A stretch of DNA of 64,000 nt. Source: JBDSZL01 sp039925145 (GTDB lineage Bacteria > Acidobacteriota > Vicinamibacteria > Vicinamibacterales > SCN-69-37). The stretch lies in the NCBI GenBank assembly GCA_039925145.1, contig JBDSZL010000032.1, positions 1 to 64,000 of the forward strand, written 5' to 3'. The notes under the pieces are model-generated. The model saw nothing but the letters and a program-made list of their open reading frames with translations. It was not told the DNA's origin and searched no databases. Shown piece after piece: positions 24,919 to 33,774 of this stretch (its first letter is position 1; every line of letters begins with the position of its first letter). The position numbers and the translations under genes are program-made.

Positions 24919-26250
24919 TTAATTCAGCACCAAAATCGCCACAATCCCTATAACTGTCAACAACATGACGCCCGGGATGGCAAACCGCAGCCAGCGCTGC
25001 AGCGGCACTCCAGCGGCGAGGAGGATCGCCATCAGCGCCCCGTTTGTCGGAGTCAGTAGTTCCATGAGTCCGGCGCCCGTCTGATAGGCAATCACCCCCG
25101 CCAGCCTGGGCACCCCCACCAGATCGCACAGCGGCACCAGCACCGGCATCGTCAACACTGCCTGCCCGCTGACGCTCGGAACGGCTACATGCACCAGCAT
25201 GTGGAACGGGATCATAAGCAGCGCTGCGGACGTGGCGCCGATATGCGCCAATGGCTGGCTCAGGCCCTGCAAGATGGTGTCGATGACTCTGCCGTCAGTC
25301 AGCACGAGCGAGATGCTGCGCGCCAGCCCTACGAGAACCGCTGCGGCCACCAGCGTTCGCATGCCCTTCAGCAGCGATTCAGATGTGCCGGTCAGCGTGA
25401 GCCCGCCGATGAGCCCGGCTGCCAGAGCCCCGACAAAAAAGCCGGCCGACAGCTCGTTGAATCCCCAACCCCAGGCGGCCGCACCATAAACATATAGGGC
25501 CATCGGCATCAGGGTGACCGCCAGTGCCGCTCCGTCACGCAGACTTGGAGCCGCGACAGCACGGCCTGCCAATGGGGCGACTGCACCGTGCGCGAGGCCG
25601 CCGACGTATCGCCGGATCCACAGCAGCCAGACGAGCGTGGCCACCACCCACATCCCCAGTCGCAGCAGCCCTCCAGACAGCGGCGGGAGCTCCGCCAGCT
25701 CGAGCGCAATTCCTGCCTGAAAAGGATTGGTGGGCCCAAACGCACTGCCGACCATCGCAGCGCCGGCGCTCATCGCCACCACCGACACGGCGTCCATCCC
25801 CAGCCGCCGCCCGAGCATGAGCAGCACCGGCACCAAGGGGATGATCTCTTCCTGCATGTTCTCGAGCGCACCCATCGAGGCAAAGAAGACGCAGACCACG
25901 GGCACCGCCAGAGCACTGCGTCGGCGGAACCTGGACAGAAACGCCGCCACGATTCGCTCCAGCGCACCGATGTCATCGAGAACGACCCAGGCGCCGCCCA
26001 CGAACAGGATCACGGCGACAACGTCGGCCGCTTCGATAAATCCTCGGGGTACGGCGACGGCCGCAGCGATGGGCCCGACAGGATTTGCCGGCACCCGGTG
26101 GTACGACCCCGCTACGACGACGGCGCGCCCGGTTAACGGGTCTGGGCGGCGTTCGAATTCACCGGCCGGGACGATCCACGTCAATGCGGCGGCAGCGCCC
26201 ACACACGCCAGCAGCACGATCAGTGGATGGGGCAGCCGGAGCCGTGCCAC
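24919..26250 (-). CDS. YfcC-family (C4-dicarboxylate/arginine-ornithine antiporter-like) membrane transporter
   Basis: This 443-residue protein has about 12 hydrophobic helices and the YfcC-family pieces WIVPAGEFERR, AVPRGFIEAADVVAVILFVGGAW, ENMQEEIIPLVPVLL, GSAFGPTNPFQAGIA and VPSVSGQAVLTMPVLVPL. Family members are putative inner-membrane transporters of organic or amino acids. The start is GTG 26250, separated from the hydrolase stop by a single base (TGACGTG). It therefore ends a coupled chain with the hydrolase and mtnC/D/B, which suggests a substrate or product linked to methionine salvage. That link is inference. Confidence 0.85.
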   Translation of the reverse strand: MARLRLPHPLIVLLACVGAAAALTWIVPAGEFERRPDPLTGRAVVVAGSYHRVPANPVGPIAAAVAVPRGFIEAADVVAVILFVGGAWVVLDDIGALERIVAAFLSRFRRRSALAVPVVCVFFASMGALENMQEEIIPLVPVLLMLGRRLGMDAVSVVAMSAGAAMVGSAFGPTNPFQAGIALELAELPPLSGGLLRLGMWVVATLVWLLWIRRYVGGLAHGAVAPLAGRAVAAPSLRDGAALAVTLMPMALYVYGAAAWGWGFNELSAGFFVGALAAGLIGGLTLTGTSESLLKGMRTLVAAAVLVGLARSISLVLTDGRVIDTILQGLSQPLAHIGATSAALLMIPFHMLVHVAVPSVSGQAVLTMPVLVPLCDLVGVPRLAGVIAYQTGAGLMELLTPTNGALMAILLAAGVPLQRWLRFAIPGVMLLTVIGIVAILVLN

Positions 26251-26251
26251 G

Positions 26252-27238
26252 TCAGCGATGCCCCGCCGCGCGCTCCATGAACCCCACAACCGCTCCGATC
26301 CACATCTCGTGCGTGTCTTCCAGGTGTGCCGCGTGGTCGGCACCTCGGATCACGACCAGTTGCTTCTCGGTCGTGCCCAGCCGTGCCAGCAACTTCGTCG
26401 CCTCGTCCGGCAGCACACCAGGATCGCGCTCCCCAAAAATCACGAGAGTTGGGACGGTCATCCTTTCGGGCCGCAGATCATTGAACTCATCGTCGCCCCT
26501 CAAATCGGCAGTGACCGGGTCGCTGCGTAACGCCTGATCGACGAACGCCCTCACCACCGGGGTTGGTGTGACCTTGGGCGATATGAAGTCACTGGAAGCG
26601 GCACCACGGGTGTTCGGAGCCTTCGCCGGTCGCGGCCCAGGATCGACTTCGGCAAATCGCGCGTCCGGATCGTAGGCAAAGCCAAACATCACGAGCGCCG
26701 ATGCACGGGCCACGGTTGATTGCGCCGCCAGCATCGCAACCGCCGCCCCTCGCGACCACCCGACAAGCGCCGGGCGGGGTAATGCCGGATATTGCCGGCT
26801 GATCCAGGCAAGCACGTTGCTGACATCGCTCGCCGATCGTCGTGGTGTCGTCCAGCCCGAAGGATCGCGTGGCGTGGCACCGTACCCACGCAGATCAACG
26901 GCATAGGCCGCAATCCCACGTGCGGCAAACGACGCCATCACTGACCGCGGTATGCCTGGGACCTGAAGATCGAAATCGGGACGACTGCTCCACGTGCGGC
27001 CATGGACGAGCAGCAGGGTGGCCCGGGGGGCCGCGGGTCGACGAGCCCACACCGTCATCGGATGACCGTCGGACGGGACGATGAATCGCTCGGGTGCGGT
27101 TGTATCGGCAGGCGGGCTACCTGCACCGGCCACGATCGTGACGAGCAGGGCGACGAACGTTCCAGAGGCAGCAACCAGACGCCAGCTGCCGTCGTGCTTT
27201 GCCTTCGCAGCGCGATCGGCTGCTGCTCTCCCCGTCAC
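26252..27238 (-). CDS. Membrane-anchored alpha/beta hydrolase
   Basis: A 328-residue protein with one N-terminal helix (WRLVAASGTFVALLVTIVAG) and a periplasmic alpha/beta-hydrolase domain. It has an HGRTWSS oxyanion region, the nucleophile in VGWSRGAAVAM, an Asp in FGERDPGVL and the His in GADHAAHLED. The start GTG 27238 overlaps the mtnC stop by one base (TAGTG), which is why I reject a start at 27328. It is translationally coupled both upstream and downstream. The substrate is not evident from sequence. Confidence 0.8.
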   Translation of the reverse strand: MTGRAAADRAAKAKHDGSWRLVAASGTFVALLVTIVAGAGSPPADTTAPERFIVPSDGHPMTVWARRPAAPRATLLLVHGRTWSSRPDFDLQVPGIPRSVMASFAARGIAAYAVDLRGYGATPRDPSGWTTPRRSASDVSNVLAWISRQYPALPRPALVGWSRGAAVAMLAAQSTVARASALVMFGFAYDPDARFAEVDPGPRPAKAPNTRGAASSDFISPKVTPTPVVRAFVDQALRSDPVTADLRGDDEFNDLRPERMTVPTLVIFGERDPGVLPDEATKLLARLGTTEKQLVVIRGADHAAHLEDTHEMWIGAVVGFMERAAGHR

Positions 27239-27984
27239 TAGAGCGCCTCGAACGTCGAGAATCGCTCGAACCGATCGGGGTCGGGCTGCTCGGCATTTCC
27301 CGGGCGGATGCTGAGAATCACGCGGCACCCCGCCTCCTGTGCCGCCTGGAGCTCTCCGGCGACGTCGGAGATGAACATGGCGGCACCGGGCGGGCAGCCC
27401 ATCGCGTCTGCGATCCGCCGGTAGCTCGATGCCGACAGCTTCGGGCCGACGGCTGTATCGAAGAACCCGGCAATCAGCGGTGTCAGGTCGCCATGTCCGG
27501 TTGACGCAAACAGGCGCCGTTGCGCCAGCTCGCTGCCCGACGAGTAGATCGCAACCACGACCCCCTCGGTCCGCCAGCGGCGGAGGGCGGGTGCGACATC
27601 GGGAAAGATCTCGCCGTGCAGCTCACCCGCCTGGTACCCCGCTTCCCAAATCCAGCCTTGCACCAGCTTGAGCGCCGGAGACTTGCGGTCGCGCGCCATG
27701 AGCCACTCGAGATACGCCTGCACCGATGCCAGACACTCCGCATCGGTCCTGGTGCTCCAGGTGGGCAGTGTCTCGCCGGCCTTCTCATCGGGTTCACGCT
27801 CCGACTGCAGCATGCTGACGAGACGACCGTAGTCGGCCGTCGAGTCGTTCCCCGCGAGCCATGCGGCGAGGCGGGCGCCGGCGAAGGGGAACAGGATGTC
27901 GTGGACGAACGCCAGCGGAGTGGTCGTGCCCTCGATGTCGAGCAGCGCGAGACGCACACCCCGTTCGGCGAGTCGCGTGCTCAC
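27238..27984 (-). CDS. mtnC: Enolase-phosphatase E1
   Basis: A 248-residue HAD-superfamily enzyme of the methionine salvage pathway. It enolises 2,3-diketo-5-methylthiopentyl-1-phosphate and removes the phosphate, giving acireductone. HAD motif I is unusual in the way typical of MtnC: LLDIEGTTTPLAFV. Later motifs are YSSGSELAQR, KLSASSYRRIA and FISDVAGELQAA. The start GTG 27984 overlaps the mtnD stop (GTGA). Its product is the substrate of the mtnD enzyme encoded just upstream. Confidence 0.92.
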   Translation of the reverse strand: MSTRLAERGVRLALLDIEGTTTPLAFVHDILFPFAGARLAAWLAGNDSTADYGRLVSMLQSEREPDEKAGETLPTWSTRTDAECLASVQAYLEWLMARDRKSPALKLVQGWIWEAGYQAGELHGEIFPDVAPALRRWRTEGVVVAIYSSGSELAQRRLFASTGHGDLTPLIAGFFDTAVGPKLSASSYRRIADAMGCPPGAAMFISDVAGELQAAQEAGCRVILSIRPGNAEQPDPDRFERFSTFEAL

Positions 27985-28544
27985 ACGCCGGCAGAGGGCG
28001 GCAAGTAGGCGGGACCAAAGCAAAGCGGCTGGAACTGCTGGTCGACGCCCGTGTGCGTGTAGTTGGGGCTCCAGCCTGCCGGATCTCTGAACAACCGTAT
28101 CGCCCGGATGCGGCGGTCGGCACACAGGTCGAACCAGTGGTGGATCCCGGCCGGCACACGGATCAGATCTCCGGGCCCGACCTCCACGCCCATTACCGGC
28201 TGCCCCTCCGGATGGATGTGAAACACACCGCGCCCCTCGATGATGAAGCGCACTTCGTCTTCGCTGTGCCAGTGTTCGGCGTTGAAGCGGTTGAGCATGG
28301 CGTCGAGGCCGGGCGTGGTGGGAAACACGTCGATCACGTCCGCCGTGACATATCCGCCCTTGGCCTTGAGGGCGTCTATCTTCTCGGCGTAGGCCGCGAG
28401 CAGATCGTCGGCACTGGCGCCGGGCGGCACAGGCCGACTGGGCTCCGCTCGCTCGTAGTCGATGCCAAAGGGCGCGAGCAACTCGCGAACCGCCTGGTCG
28501 CCTTCGATCTTCCGGTCCAGCTCAGGGATGGTGACGATGGCCAT
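27981..28544 (-). CDS. mtnD: Acireductone dioxygenase
   Basis: This 187-residue cupin oxidises acireductone to the 2-keto acid of methionine plus formate (Fe form), or off-pathway with CO (Ni form). The metal ligands are in EHWHSEDEVRF (HxH and Glu) and IHHWFDL (His). The start ATG 28544 begins MAIVTIPELD and lies inside the end of mtnB (23-bp overlap), consistent with translational coupling. Length is normal for bacterial MtnD. Confidence 0.93.
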   Translation of the reverse strand: MAIVTIPELDRKIEGDQAVRELLAPFGIDYERAEPSRPVPPGASADDLLAAYAEKIDALKAKGGYVTADVIDVFPTTPGLDAMLNRFNAEHWHSEDEVRFIIEGRGVFHIHPEGQPVMGVEVGPGDLIRVPAGIHHWFDLCADRRIRAIRLFRDPAGWSPNYTHTGVDQQFQPLCFGPAYLPPSAGV

Positions 28545-29172
28545 ATTGGTTTCTCCGGCCGACGGTCTCGAACAGGAACTCAAGGATTTCGACGTGCCGT
28601 TCGGCCTCTGCGAGCGTCGCACCCCAGGTATAGAGCCCATGTCCACAGAGCAGAAAGGCGTGCGCCCCGGTGTGGGCGGCAAGCTCGGCGCCCACCGCCT
28701 GCGCCAGGCGCGGCATGTCCTGATCGTTTGCGATGATCGGGACCCATTCCTGATGCTCGTGGGTCGAGATGCCGTCGAGCCCCTTCAGCATCTCGTAGCC
28801 TTCGAGCATCAGCCCGCGCTCATTGACGTGCAGATCTGAAAGTATCGTGCCCCAAACCGAGTGGGTGTGCAACACGGCGCGCGCTTCGCGGCGCCTGACG
28901 ATTTCGAGGTGCAGCAGCGCCTCGGCCGATGGCCTGCCGGTGGCGCTTCCGACAACTTGCGCGTCGGCGCCGATTTCGAGGATCTCGCGGCCGGTGAGTG
29001 CGCCCTTGTGTGCCGCGCTTGGCGTAATCGCCAGTCGCAACGGGTCGAGTGAAACCACCGCACTGAAGTTGCCGCTCGTGCCGAGCACCCAGTTGCGCGC
29101 GTAGAACCGCTCACCTATGCGGGCAAGTTCCAGGGAGATGTCGCGGAATCCGCGCGGGTGTGAAGATGGCAT
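28522..29172 (-). CDS. mtnB: Methylthioribulose-1-phosphate dehydratase
   Basis: A 216-residue class II aldolase-fold zinc enzyme that dehydrates 5-methylthioribulose 1-phosphate to the diketo compound used by MtnC. Zinc-binding histidines are in LHTHSVWG and GHGLYTW. The N-terminal LGTSGNFS and the TPSAAHKGALT piece are family features. mtnB, mtnD and mtnC run as consecutive steps. The earlier steps (MTA phosphorylase or nucleosidase/kinase, mtnA) and the final aminotransferase are not in the window. Confidence 0.93.
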   Translation of the reverse strand: MPSSHPRGFRDISLELARIGERFYARNWVLGTSGNFSAVVSLDPLRLAITPSAAHKGALTGREILEIGADAQVVGSATGRPSAEALLHLEIVRRREARAVLHTHSVWGTILSDLHVNERGLMLEGYEMLKGLDGISTHEHQEWVPIIANDQDMPRLAQAVGAELAAHTGAHAFLLCGHGLYTWGATLAEAERHVEILEFLFETVGRRNQYGHRHHP

Positions 29173-29194
29173 GGTGCGTCTCGCCGATAGGGTC

Positions 29195-30466
29195 TCACGT
29201 TGGCCCCTCAGGCTGCTCCGCCGCCGCCATTATTGCCTGGCAGGCGGCGCCGGGGCCGTCTTCCGCGGCCAGCTCGCGCGCGATGCCGGCGCTGCGGGAG
29301 AGGACTCGTGGATCGCTGAGGAGCGCGGCGATGGATGCTGCGGCCTGGCGACCCGTATACCGGCTGGCGGGCAGCGTGGCCGCCACGCCGAGCCGTGAGA
29401 CGCGAAACGCGTTATCGGGTTGGTCGTGCGCGTGCGGCACAACGAGCATCGGACACCCGGCCCGGAGCGCCTGAGCGGTCGTGCCCACACCGCCATGATG
29501 AACGATGGCCGCGGCACGAGCGAACAGCGGAGCATGCGGCGCGTACTCGGCCATGCACACATTCGACGAAGTCGGCTGCAAGCCGACAGTCGATCGTCGT
29601 CCGACGAGCAGCACGGCGCGGCGCCGTAGCCTCGTCACCGCATCGAGACTCTCTTCGTAGAAGCGTCCAGGCGCGCCCACGGCGGAGCTGCCCAGCGTGA
29701 ACACAATCGGCGCGTCGCCGCTTGCGAGGAAGTCAACGACGTTGGCGGGCAGCTGGCCGTCTCCATCATGAAACGCGAAGCCGGTCAGCGTGGTGCGGAG
29801 CGGCCAGTCGGGCTGCGGCACCGCCATGACACGCGAGAAGAGCGCCAGGGTTCCGAACGGCGAGAACTGTCCTTCGAAGAGGGGGTCGCCCCGATCCGGC
29901 AGTCCGAGCTCTGCCCGGAACGTCCTGATCGGCGATGTCCACGCACGAGTCGCCATGTGACACAGCTTCAACACGCCCTTGGCAAACAGCGGTGCCACGC
30001 GCGCCACACGAACGGCGGTCGTATATGGCGAAAGAATCGGAAAATCGTGCACCGAGAAGAGCGATGTCGGTGCGAGCACAACCGAAAGCCAACGCACGCC
30101 CAGCGACTCGGCGACGAGCGGAGCCGCAAATGCCACCGGATGGCCCACGATCAGATCGGCTGTTCGTGCCGCCACGCCAAGGTCGGCAAACGAGTCTCGG
30201 AGCGCCGGGACGAGCAATTCCCTGACGATGACCTCGGTGCCGCGCGACGGGTCCATGACGCGCTCGATCAGCGCGGTGTCCGTAGGATCGACATCGGGGC
30301 GAACGGCGTGAAACCGGAGGCCGGCGCGTTCGACCACGTCGCGGTAGAAGCCGCACGTCGCGATCGTCGGCTCGTGACCAAGCGCCTTGAGTCTGGCCCC
30401 CACGGCGAGATAGGGAAACAGATCCCCGTACGAGCCCCAGCACGTCAGCAGGATCCGGAGGGACAT
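29195..30466 (-). CDS. Glycosyltransferase family 1 (UGT/YjiC-like)
   Basis: This 423-residue GT-B glycosyltransferase starts with MSLRILLTCWGSYGDLFPYLAVGARLKALGH and ends with the nucleotide-sugar-binding signature VHHGGVGTTAQALRAGCPMLVVPHAHDQPDNA. It resembles macrolide, sterol or lipid glucosyltransferases. The acceptor is unknown. It lies 22 bp upstream of mtnB and 50 bp downstream of the HerA-like ATPase gene on the same strand, so it may share their transcript. No Shine-Dalgarno is obvious. Confidence 0.85.
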   Translation of the reverse strand: MSLRILLTCWGSYGDLFPYLAVGARLKALGHEPTIATCGFYRDVVERAGLRFHAVRPDVDPTDTALIERVMDPSRGTEVIVRELLVPALRDSFADLGVAARTADLIVGHPVAFAAPLVAESLGVRWLSVVLAPTSLFSVHDFPILSPYTTAVRVARVAPLFAKGVLKLCHMATRAWTSPIRTFRAELGLPDRGDPLFEGQFSPFGTLALFSRVMAVPQPDWPLRTTLTGFAFHDGDGQLPANVVDFLASGDAPIVFTLGSSAVGAPGRFYEESLDAVTRLRRRAVLLVGRRSTVGLQPTSSNVCMAEYAPHAPLFARAAAIVHHGGVGTTAQALRAGCPMLVVPHAHDQPDNAFRVSRLGVAATLPASRYTGRQAAASIAALLSDPRVLSRSAGIARELAAEDGPGAACQAIMAAAEQPEGPT

Positions 30467-30516
30467 GGCGTCAGTTTCGAGAGGATGCTGCTCTGGGCCG
30501 GCGAGGCAGCCCTCAA

Positions 30517-32070
30517 TCAGCGGCGACGACTGCCGCCCAGGATTGACCCCAGCATCCCGCGGACGATCGAGCGGGCGAAGTTCGAGCCGACACTTCGCGC
30601 GGCGCTGCGCGCCGCCGATTCGATGATCCCCTCGTGACGCCCCCCGCGCGGCCCCGTCGAGCCGAAGATGAGATCGGTCAGCGCTCCTCCAGTCCCGGCG
30701 GCGGTCGGGGGTGGCAAAGGAGTCGTGGGCTGTTGGCCGCTGGTTGAGGGCCCGACTGGCGGCTGCTTCTCGCCGGACACGCCCGCGCGGCTTTCGGCCC
30801 GCTTCGTCAGGATTTCGTAGGCAGACTCCCGATCCACCTCCTGCTCGTAGTGGCCACCGATCACCGACTGCCGGATGACGAGGGCGCGCTCGTCCGGAGT
30901 GATGGGGCCAATGCGAGACGATGGCGGCAGGATCCAGGCGCGTTCGACGACGGTGGGACTGCCCTTCTCGTCGAGCAATGAAACCAGTGCTTCGCCAACG
31001 GCCAGCTCCGTGATCGCCTTCTGCGTGTCGAAACCTGGGTTAGCGCGCAACGTGTCGGCCGCGGTCTTGACCGCCTTCTGGTCGCGTGGCGTGAACGCCC
31101 GCAGCGCGTGCTGCACTCTGTTGCTGAGCTGAGCGAGCACCCGGTCGGGAATGTCGAGCGGGTTCTGTGTGACGAAGTAGACGCCGACGCCCTTCGACCG
31201 GATCAGCCGCACCACTTGTTCGATCTTGTCGACGAGAGCTGGGGGCGCGTCTTCGAACAGCAGATGTGCCTCGTCGAAGAAAAACACCATCCGTGGCTTC
31301 TCCGGGTCTCCCACTTCCGGGAGGTGCTCGAACAGCTCGGACAGCATCCACAGCAGAAAGCTCGCGTAGACCTTGGGCGACTGCATCAGCTGATCCGCAG
31401 ACAGGATGTTCACCACCCCGCGCCCGCCCGCCGTCTGAATGAGATCCTCGATGTCGAGCATCGGCTCGCCAAAGAACTGTCCCGCCCCCTGCTGTTCGAG
31501 AGCGAGCAGCGAGCGCTGAACGGCCCCGATCGACGCCGCCGAGATGTTGCCGTAGGCGGTCGTGAACTGCTTCGCGTTGTCACCGACGTACTGGAGCATC
31601 GAACGCAGATCGCGCGCGTCGAGCAAGAGCAGCCCGTTGTCGTCCGCGATCTTGAAGACCACCGACAGCACACTTGACTGGATGTCGTTGAGATTGAACA
31701 GCCGCCCGAGGAGCAGTGGGCCCATGTCGGAGATCGTGGCGCGGACGGGATGTCCAGCTTTCGCGAACACATCCCAGAACGTCACGGGGCACGCCTCGAA
31801 GGCAGGAGCCGCAACACCCAAGCCCTCGAGCCGCTGCTTCAGTTTCGGCGTGAGTGTCCCCGGTGCCGCCAGACCGGCGAGGTCACCTTTCACGTCCGCG
31901 AGAAAGCTTGGAACGCCGATGCGCGAGAAGCCTTCTGCAAGACGCTGCAGCGTCACAGTCTTGCCCGTGCCTGTGGCGCCGGTGATCAGGCCGTGTCGGT
32001 TGGCGAGTCCCGGGAGCAGCGCCAGATCCCGGCCGTCCGGAGTGCGTGCAACGGAGATGGGGTCAATCAC
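30517..32070 (-). CDS. HerA-like DNA helicase/ATPase (DUF853)
   Basis: The 517-residue protein matches the DUF853/HerA-like ATPase family (E. coli YjgR-like). It has Walker A GATGTGKTVTLQRLAE, Walker B MVFFFDEAHLLFED, and VRLIRSKGVGVYFVTQNPLDIPDRVL with the sensor region. It ends in a low-complexity Gly/Pro linker and a basic GGSRRR tail. HerA-type ATPases form hexamers and move on DNA; this subfamily has no clear role. The start is a GTG with a weak TACGAT hexamer 6 nt before it. The preceding gene on this strand, the cyclase, ends 44 bp upstream. Confidence 0.88.
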   Translation of the reverse strand: MIDPISVARTPDGRDLALLPGLANRHGLITGATGTGKTVTLQRLAEGFSRIGVPSFLADVKGDLAGLAAPGTLTPKLKQRLEGLGVAAPAFEACPVTFWDVFAKAGHPVRATISDMGPLLLGRLFNLNDIQSSVLSVVFKIADDNGLLLLDARDLRSMLQYVGDNAKQFTTAYGNISAASIGAVQRSLLALEQQGAGQFFGEPMLDIEDLIQTAGGRGVVNILSADQLMQSPKVYASFLLWMLSELFEHLPEVGDPEKPRMVFFFDEAHLLFEDAPPALVDKIEQVVRLIRSKGVGVYFVTQNPLDIPDRVLAQLSNRVQHALRAFTPRDQKAVKTAADTLRANPGFDTQKAITELAVGEALVSLLDEKGSPTVVERAWILPPSSRIGPITPDERALVIRQSVIGGHYEQEVDRESAYEILTKRAESRAGVSGEKQPPVGPSTSGQQPTTPLPPPTAAGTGGALTDLIFGSTGPRGGRHEGIIESAARSAARSVGSNFARSIVRGMLGSILGGSRRR

Positions 32071-32114
32071 CCCGCTATCGTAGTGCGAAAGTCTGGGCGG
32101 AGCGCGCCGGTCGG

Positions 32115-33545
32115 TTAGCTCGCGTCACTCCACTCGCGCATGGCGACGACCCGCCGGCGCGAAGTCACCTTCTCGGCCTTTGCAGCGTAGAGGGCGCGGT
32201 CGGCAGCGCTCAGCAGCGTGGTTGGCGTGCCGCCGTCGCGAGGATAGACGGCAATACCCGCACTGGCCGACAACCGCGGGTGATCCGTGTCGCTTTCGAG
32301 CAGTTCGGCGGTCCGGCGCACCACAAGACGCGCCCCTTCGTAGTCGGTGTCGGTCAACACGGCCACGAACTCGTCGCCACCGTATCGGGCTGCTGTGTCT
32401 GTGGCCCTGCAGGCCGATCGCAAGGTCTCGGCCATACGGCAGACGGCCCGACTCCCGGCCAGGTGCCCGAACTCATCGTTCACGCCCTTGAGTCCATCCA
32501 TATCGAAGAAGACAACGGCAAACGGACGGTCGGTCTGCCTGGCTCGTTCGATCTCGGTCCCGAGGACGTCGAGCAGCCGGCGGTAGTTCGGCAATCCGGT
32601 CAACGGATCGGTCACGACCAGTTCGCGCAACTGCTCCTCGGCCGCCCGATACTCCGACGCGAGCGAGGCCAGCGAGAGCGTGATAATCGCCGACAGGCCC
32701 ACGAAGAACTGAACGATGGTGAGCGATTCGAACGGAGTGCCGCGAACAAAAGGCCCGCGCGCATAGAGGGTGCCGGCCACCGCGAGTATCGCGAGCATGA
32801 ACAACGCCGCCGAGGCGGTACGGCGGCCGAGGCGGAACGCCGCCCAGAGCAGCACCGGCATGCACAGCAGTTCGCCCGGGAAGCTTCTGAGTGACACCGG
32901 AAACTGAAAGAAGACAATCAGGCCCGTGAGAGCGACGAGGGCCAGCACCGTCACGCCTTCAACGGTCTGGCGCGGGCGCCAGCGCTTCACGCCTCCCTGG
33001 CTGTAGTGAATGATGATCGGCGTGATCAGCAGCACGCTCACGAAGCTGCCAATCGCCTGGGCCATCCAGAGACTGCCGTATGCGGTGCCTTCTGCCGTTC
33101 CGCTCAGGACCAGGCTGAGCGCGTTGATCGTAGAGGCGCTCGTGGCGCACGCCAGCGCGCTCGCGCCGGTAAAACGCAGGCTGTTGCGCGGCGTCTGGAG
33201 TGCGTGCCGACCCGATGCGTACCGGTTGACCAGATAGGCCAGCAGCACGGCTTCGGCGGTGTTGCCCGCCGCAAGGCCGAGAACGACAGGCACCGGCCCA
33301 AGCGTGATGGCGTAGAGCAGCGCGGACGAGCCGAAGATGACCGGCCAGATGCGATACCCAAGTACCAGCAGCGCTCCAACAGCAATGCCGGCGGGAGGCC
33401 AGACGAGACTGGCTGCCGGATGAGAAAAACTGAGGGCCAGCCCCATACGGCCGCTCGCGACGTACACGAAGATGAGCGAGAGAAGCACGGTCTGCTCCCT
33501 TGCGATGCGAGCTCTGAGGATGTCCCACGTCTCGGACTTCGACAT
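32115..33545 (-). CDS. MASE1-GGDEF diguanylate cyclase
   Basis: This 476-residue membrane protein has about eight hydrophobic helices of the MASE1 sensor (LIFVYVASGRMGLALSF, SLVWPPAGIAVGALLVLG). A GGDEF domain follows: DPLTGLPNYRRL, FFDMDGLKGVNDEFGHLAGS, and the intact active site YGGDEFVAVL. An RATD sequence five residues before GGDEF is the allosteric inhibition (I) site. It should make cyclic di-GMP in response to an unknown signal. I use ATG 33545 (MSKSETW); the frame opens earlier, at 33716. Confidence 0.9.
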   Translation of the reverse strand: MSKSETWDILRARIAREQTVLLSLIFVYVASGRMGLALSFSHPAASLVWPPAGIAVGALLVLGYRIWPVIFGSSALLYAITLGPVPVVLGLAAGNTAEAVLLAYLVNRYASGRHALQTPRNSLRFTGASALACATSASTINALSLVLSGTAEGTAYGSLWMAQAIGSFVSVLLITPIIIHYSQGGVKRWRPRQTVEGVTVLALVALTGLIVFFQFPVSLRSFPGELLCMPVLLWAAFRLGRRTASAALFMLAILAVAGTLYARGPFVRGTPFESLTIVQFFVGLSAIITLSLASLASEYRAAEEQLRELVVTDPLTGLPNYRRLLDVLGTEIERARQTDRPFAVVFFDMDGLKGVNDEFGHLAGSRAVCRMAETLRSACRATDTAARYGGDEFVAVLTDTDYEGARLVVRRTAELLESDTDHPRLSASAGIAVYPRDGGTPTTLLSAADRALYAAKAEKVTSRRRVVAMREWSDAS

Positions 33546-33774
33546 GCGAACGTCGGCGGCTGCAGGTCCCGTGCCACGGGCGTCGTCTCCGGCCGACCCT
33601 TTCGCCGAGACAATCCGGCCAATTACTCGCTCGCAGCGGCCAGACTTTTCGATTCTGTCTCCGGCCGTCGACTTTAGTAACTGCGCCGTCGCAGCAACGA
33701 GCCCGACAGCGGACACGCGTACGGTTTTGTATGTCTGGGATCTACGCGCGCGCTTGCGTGAATGAAGCGCTCAC

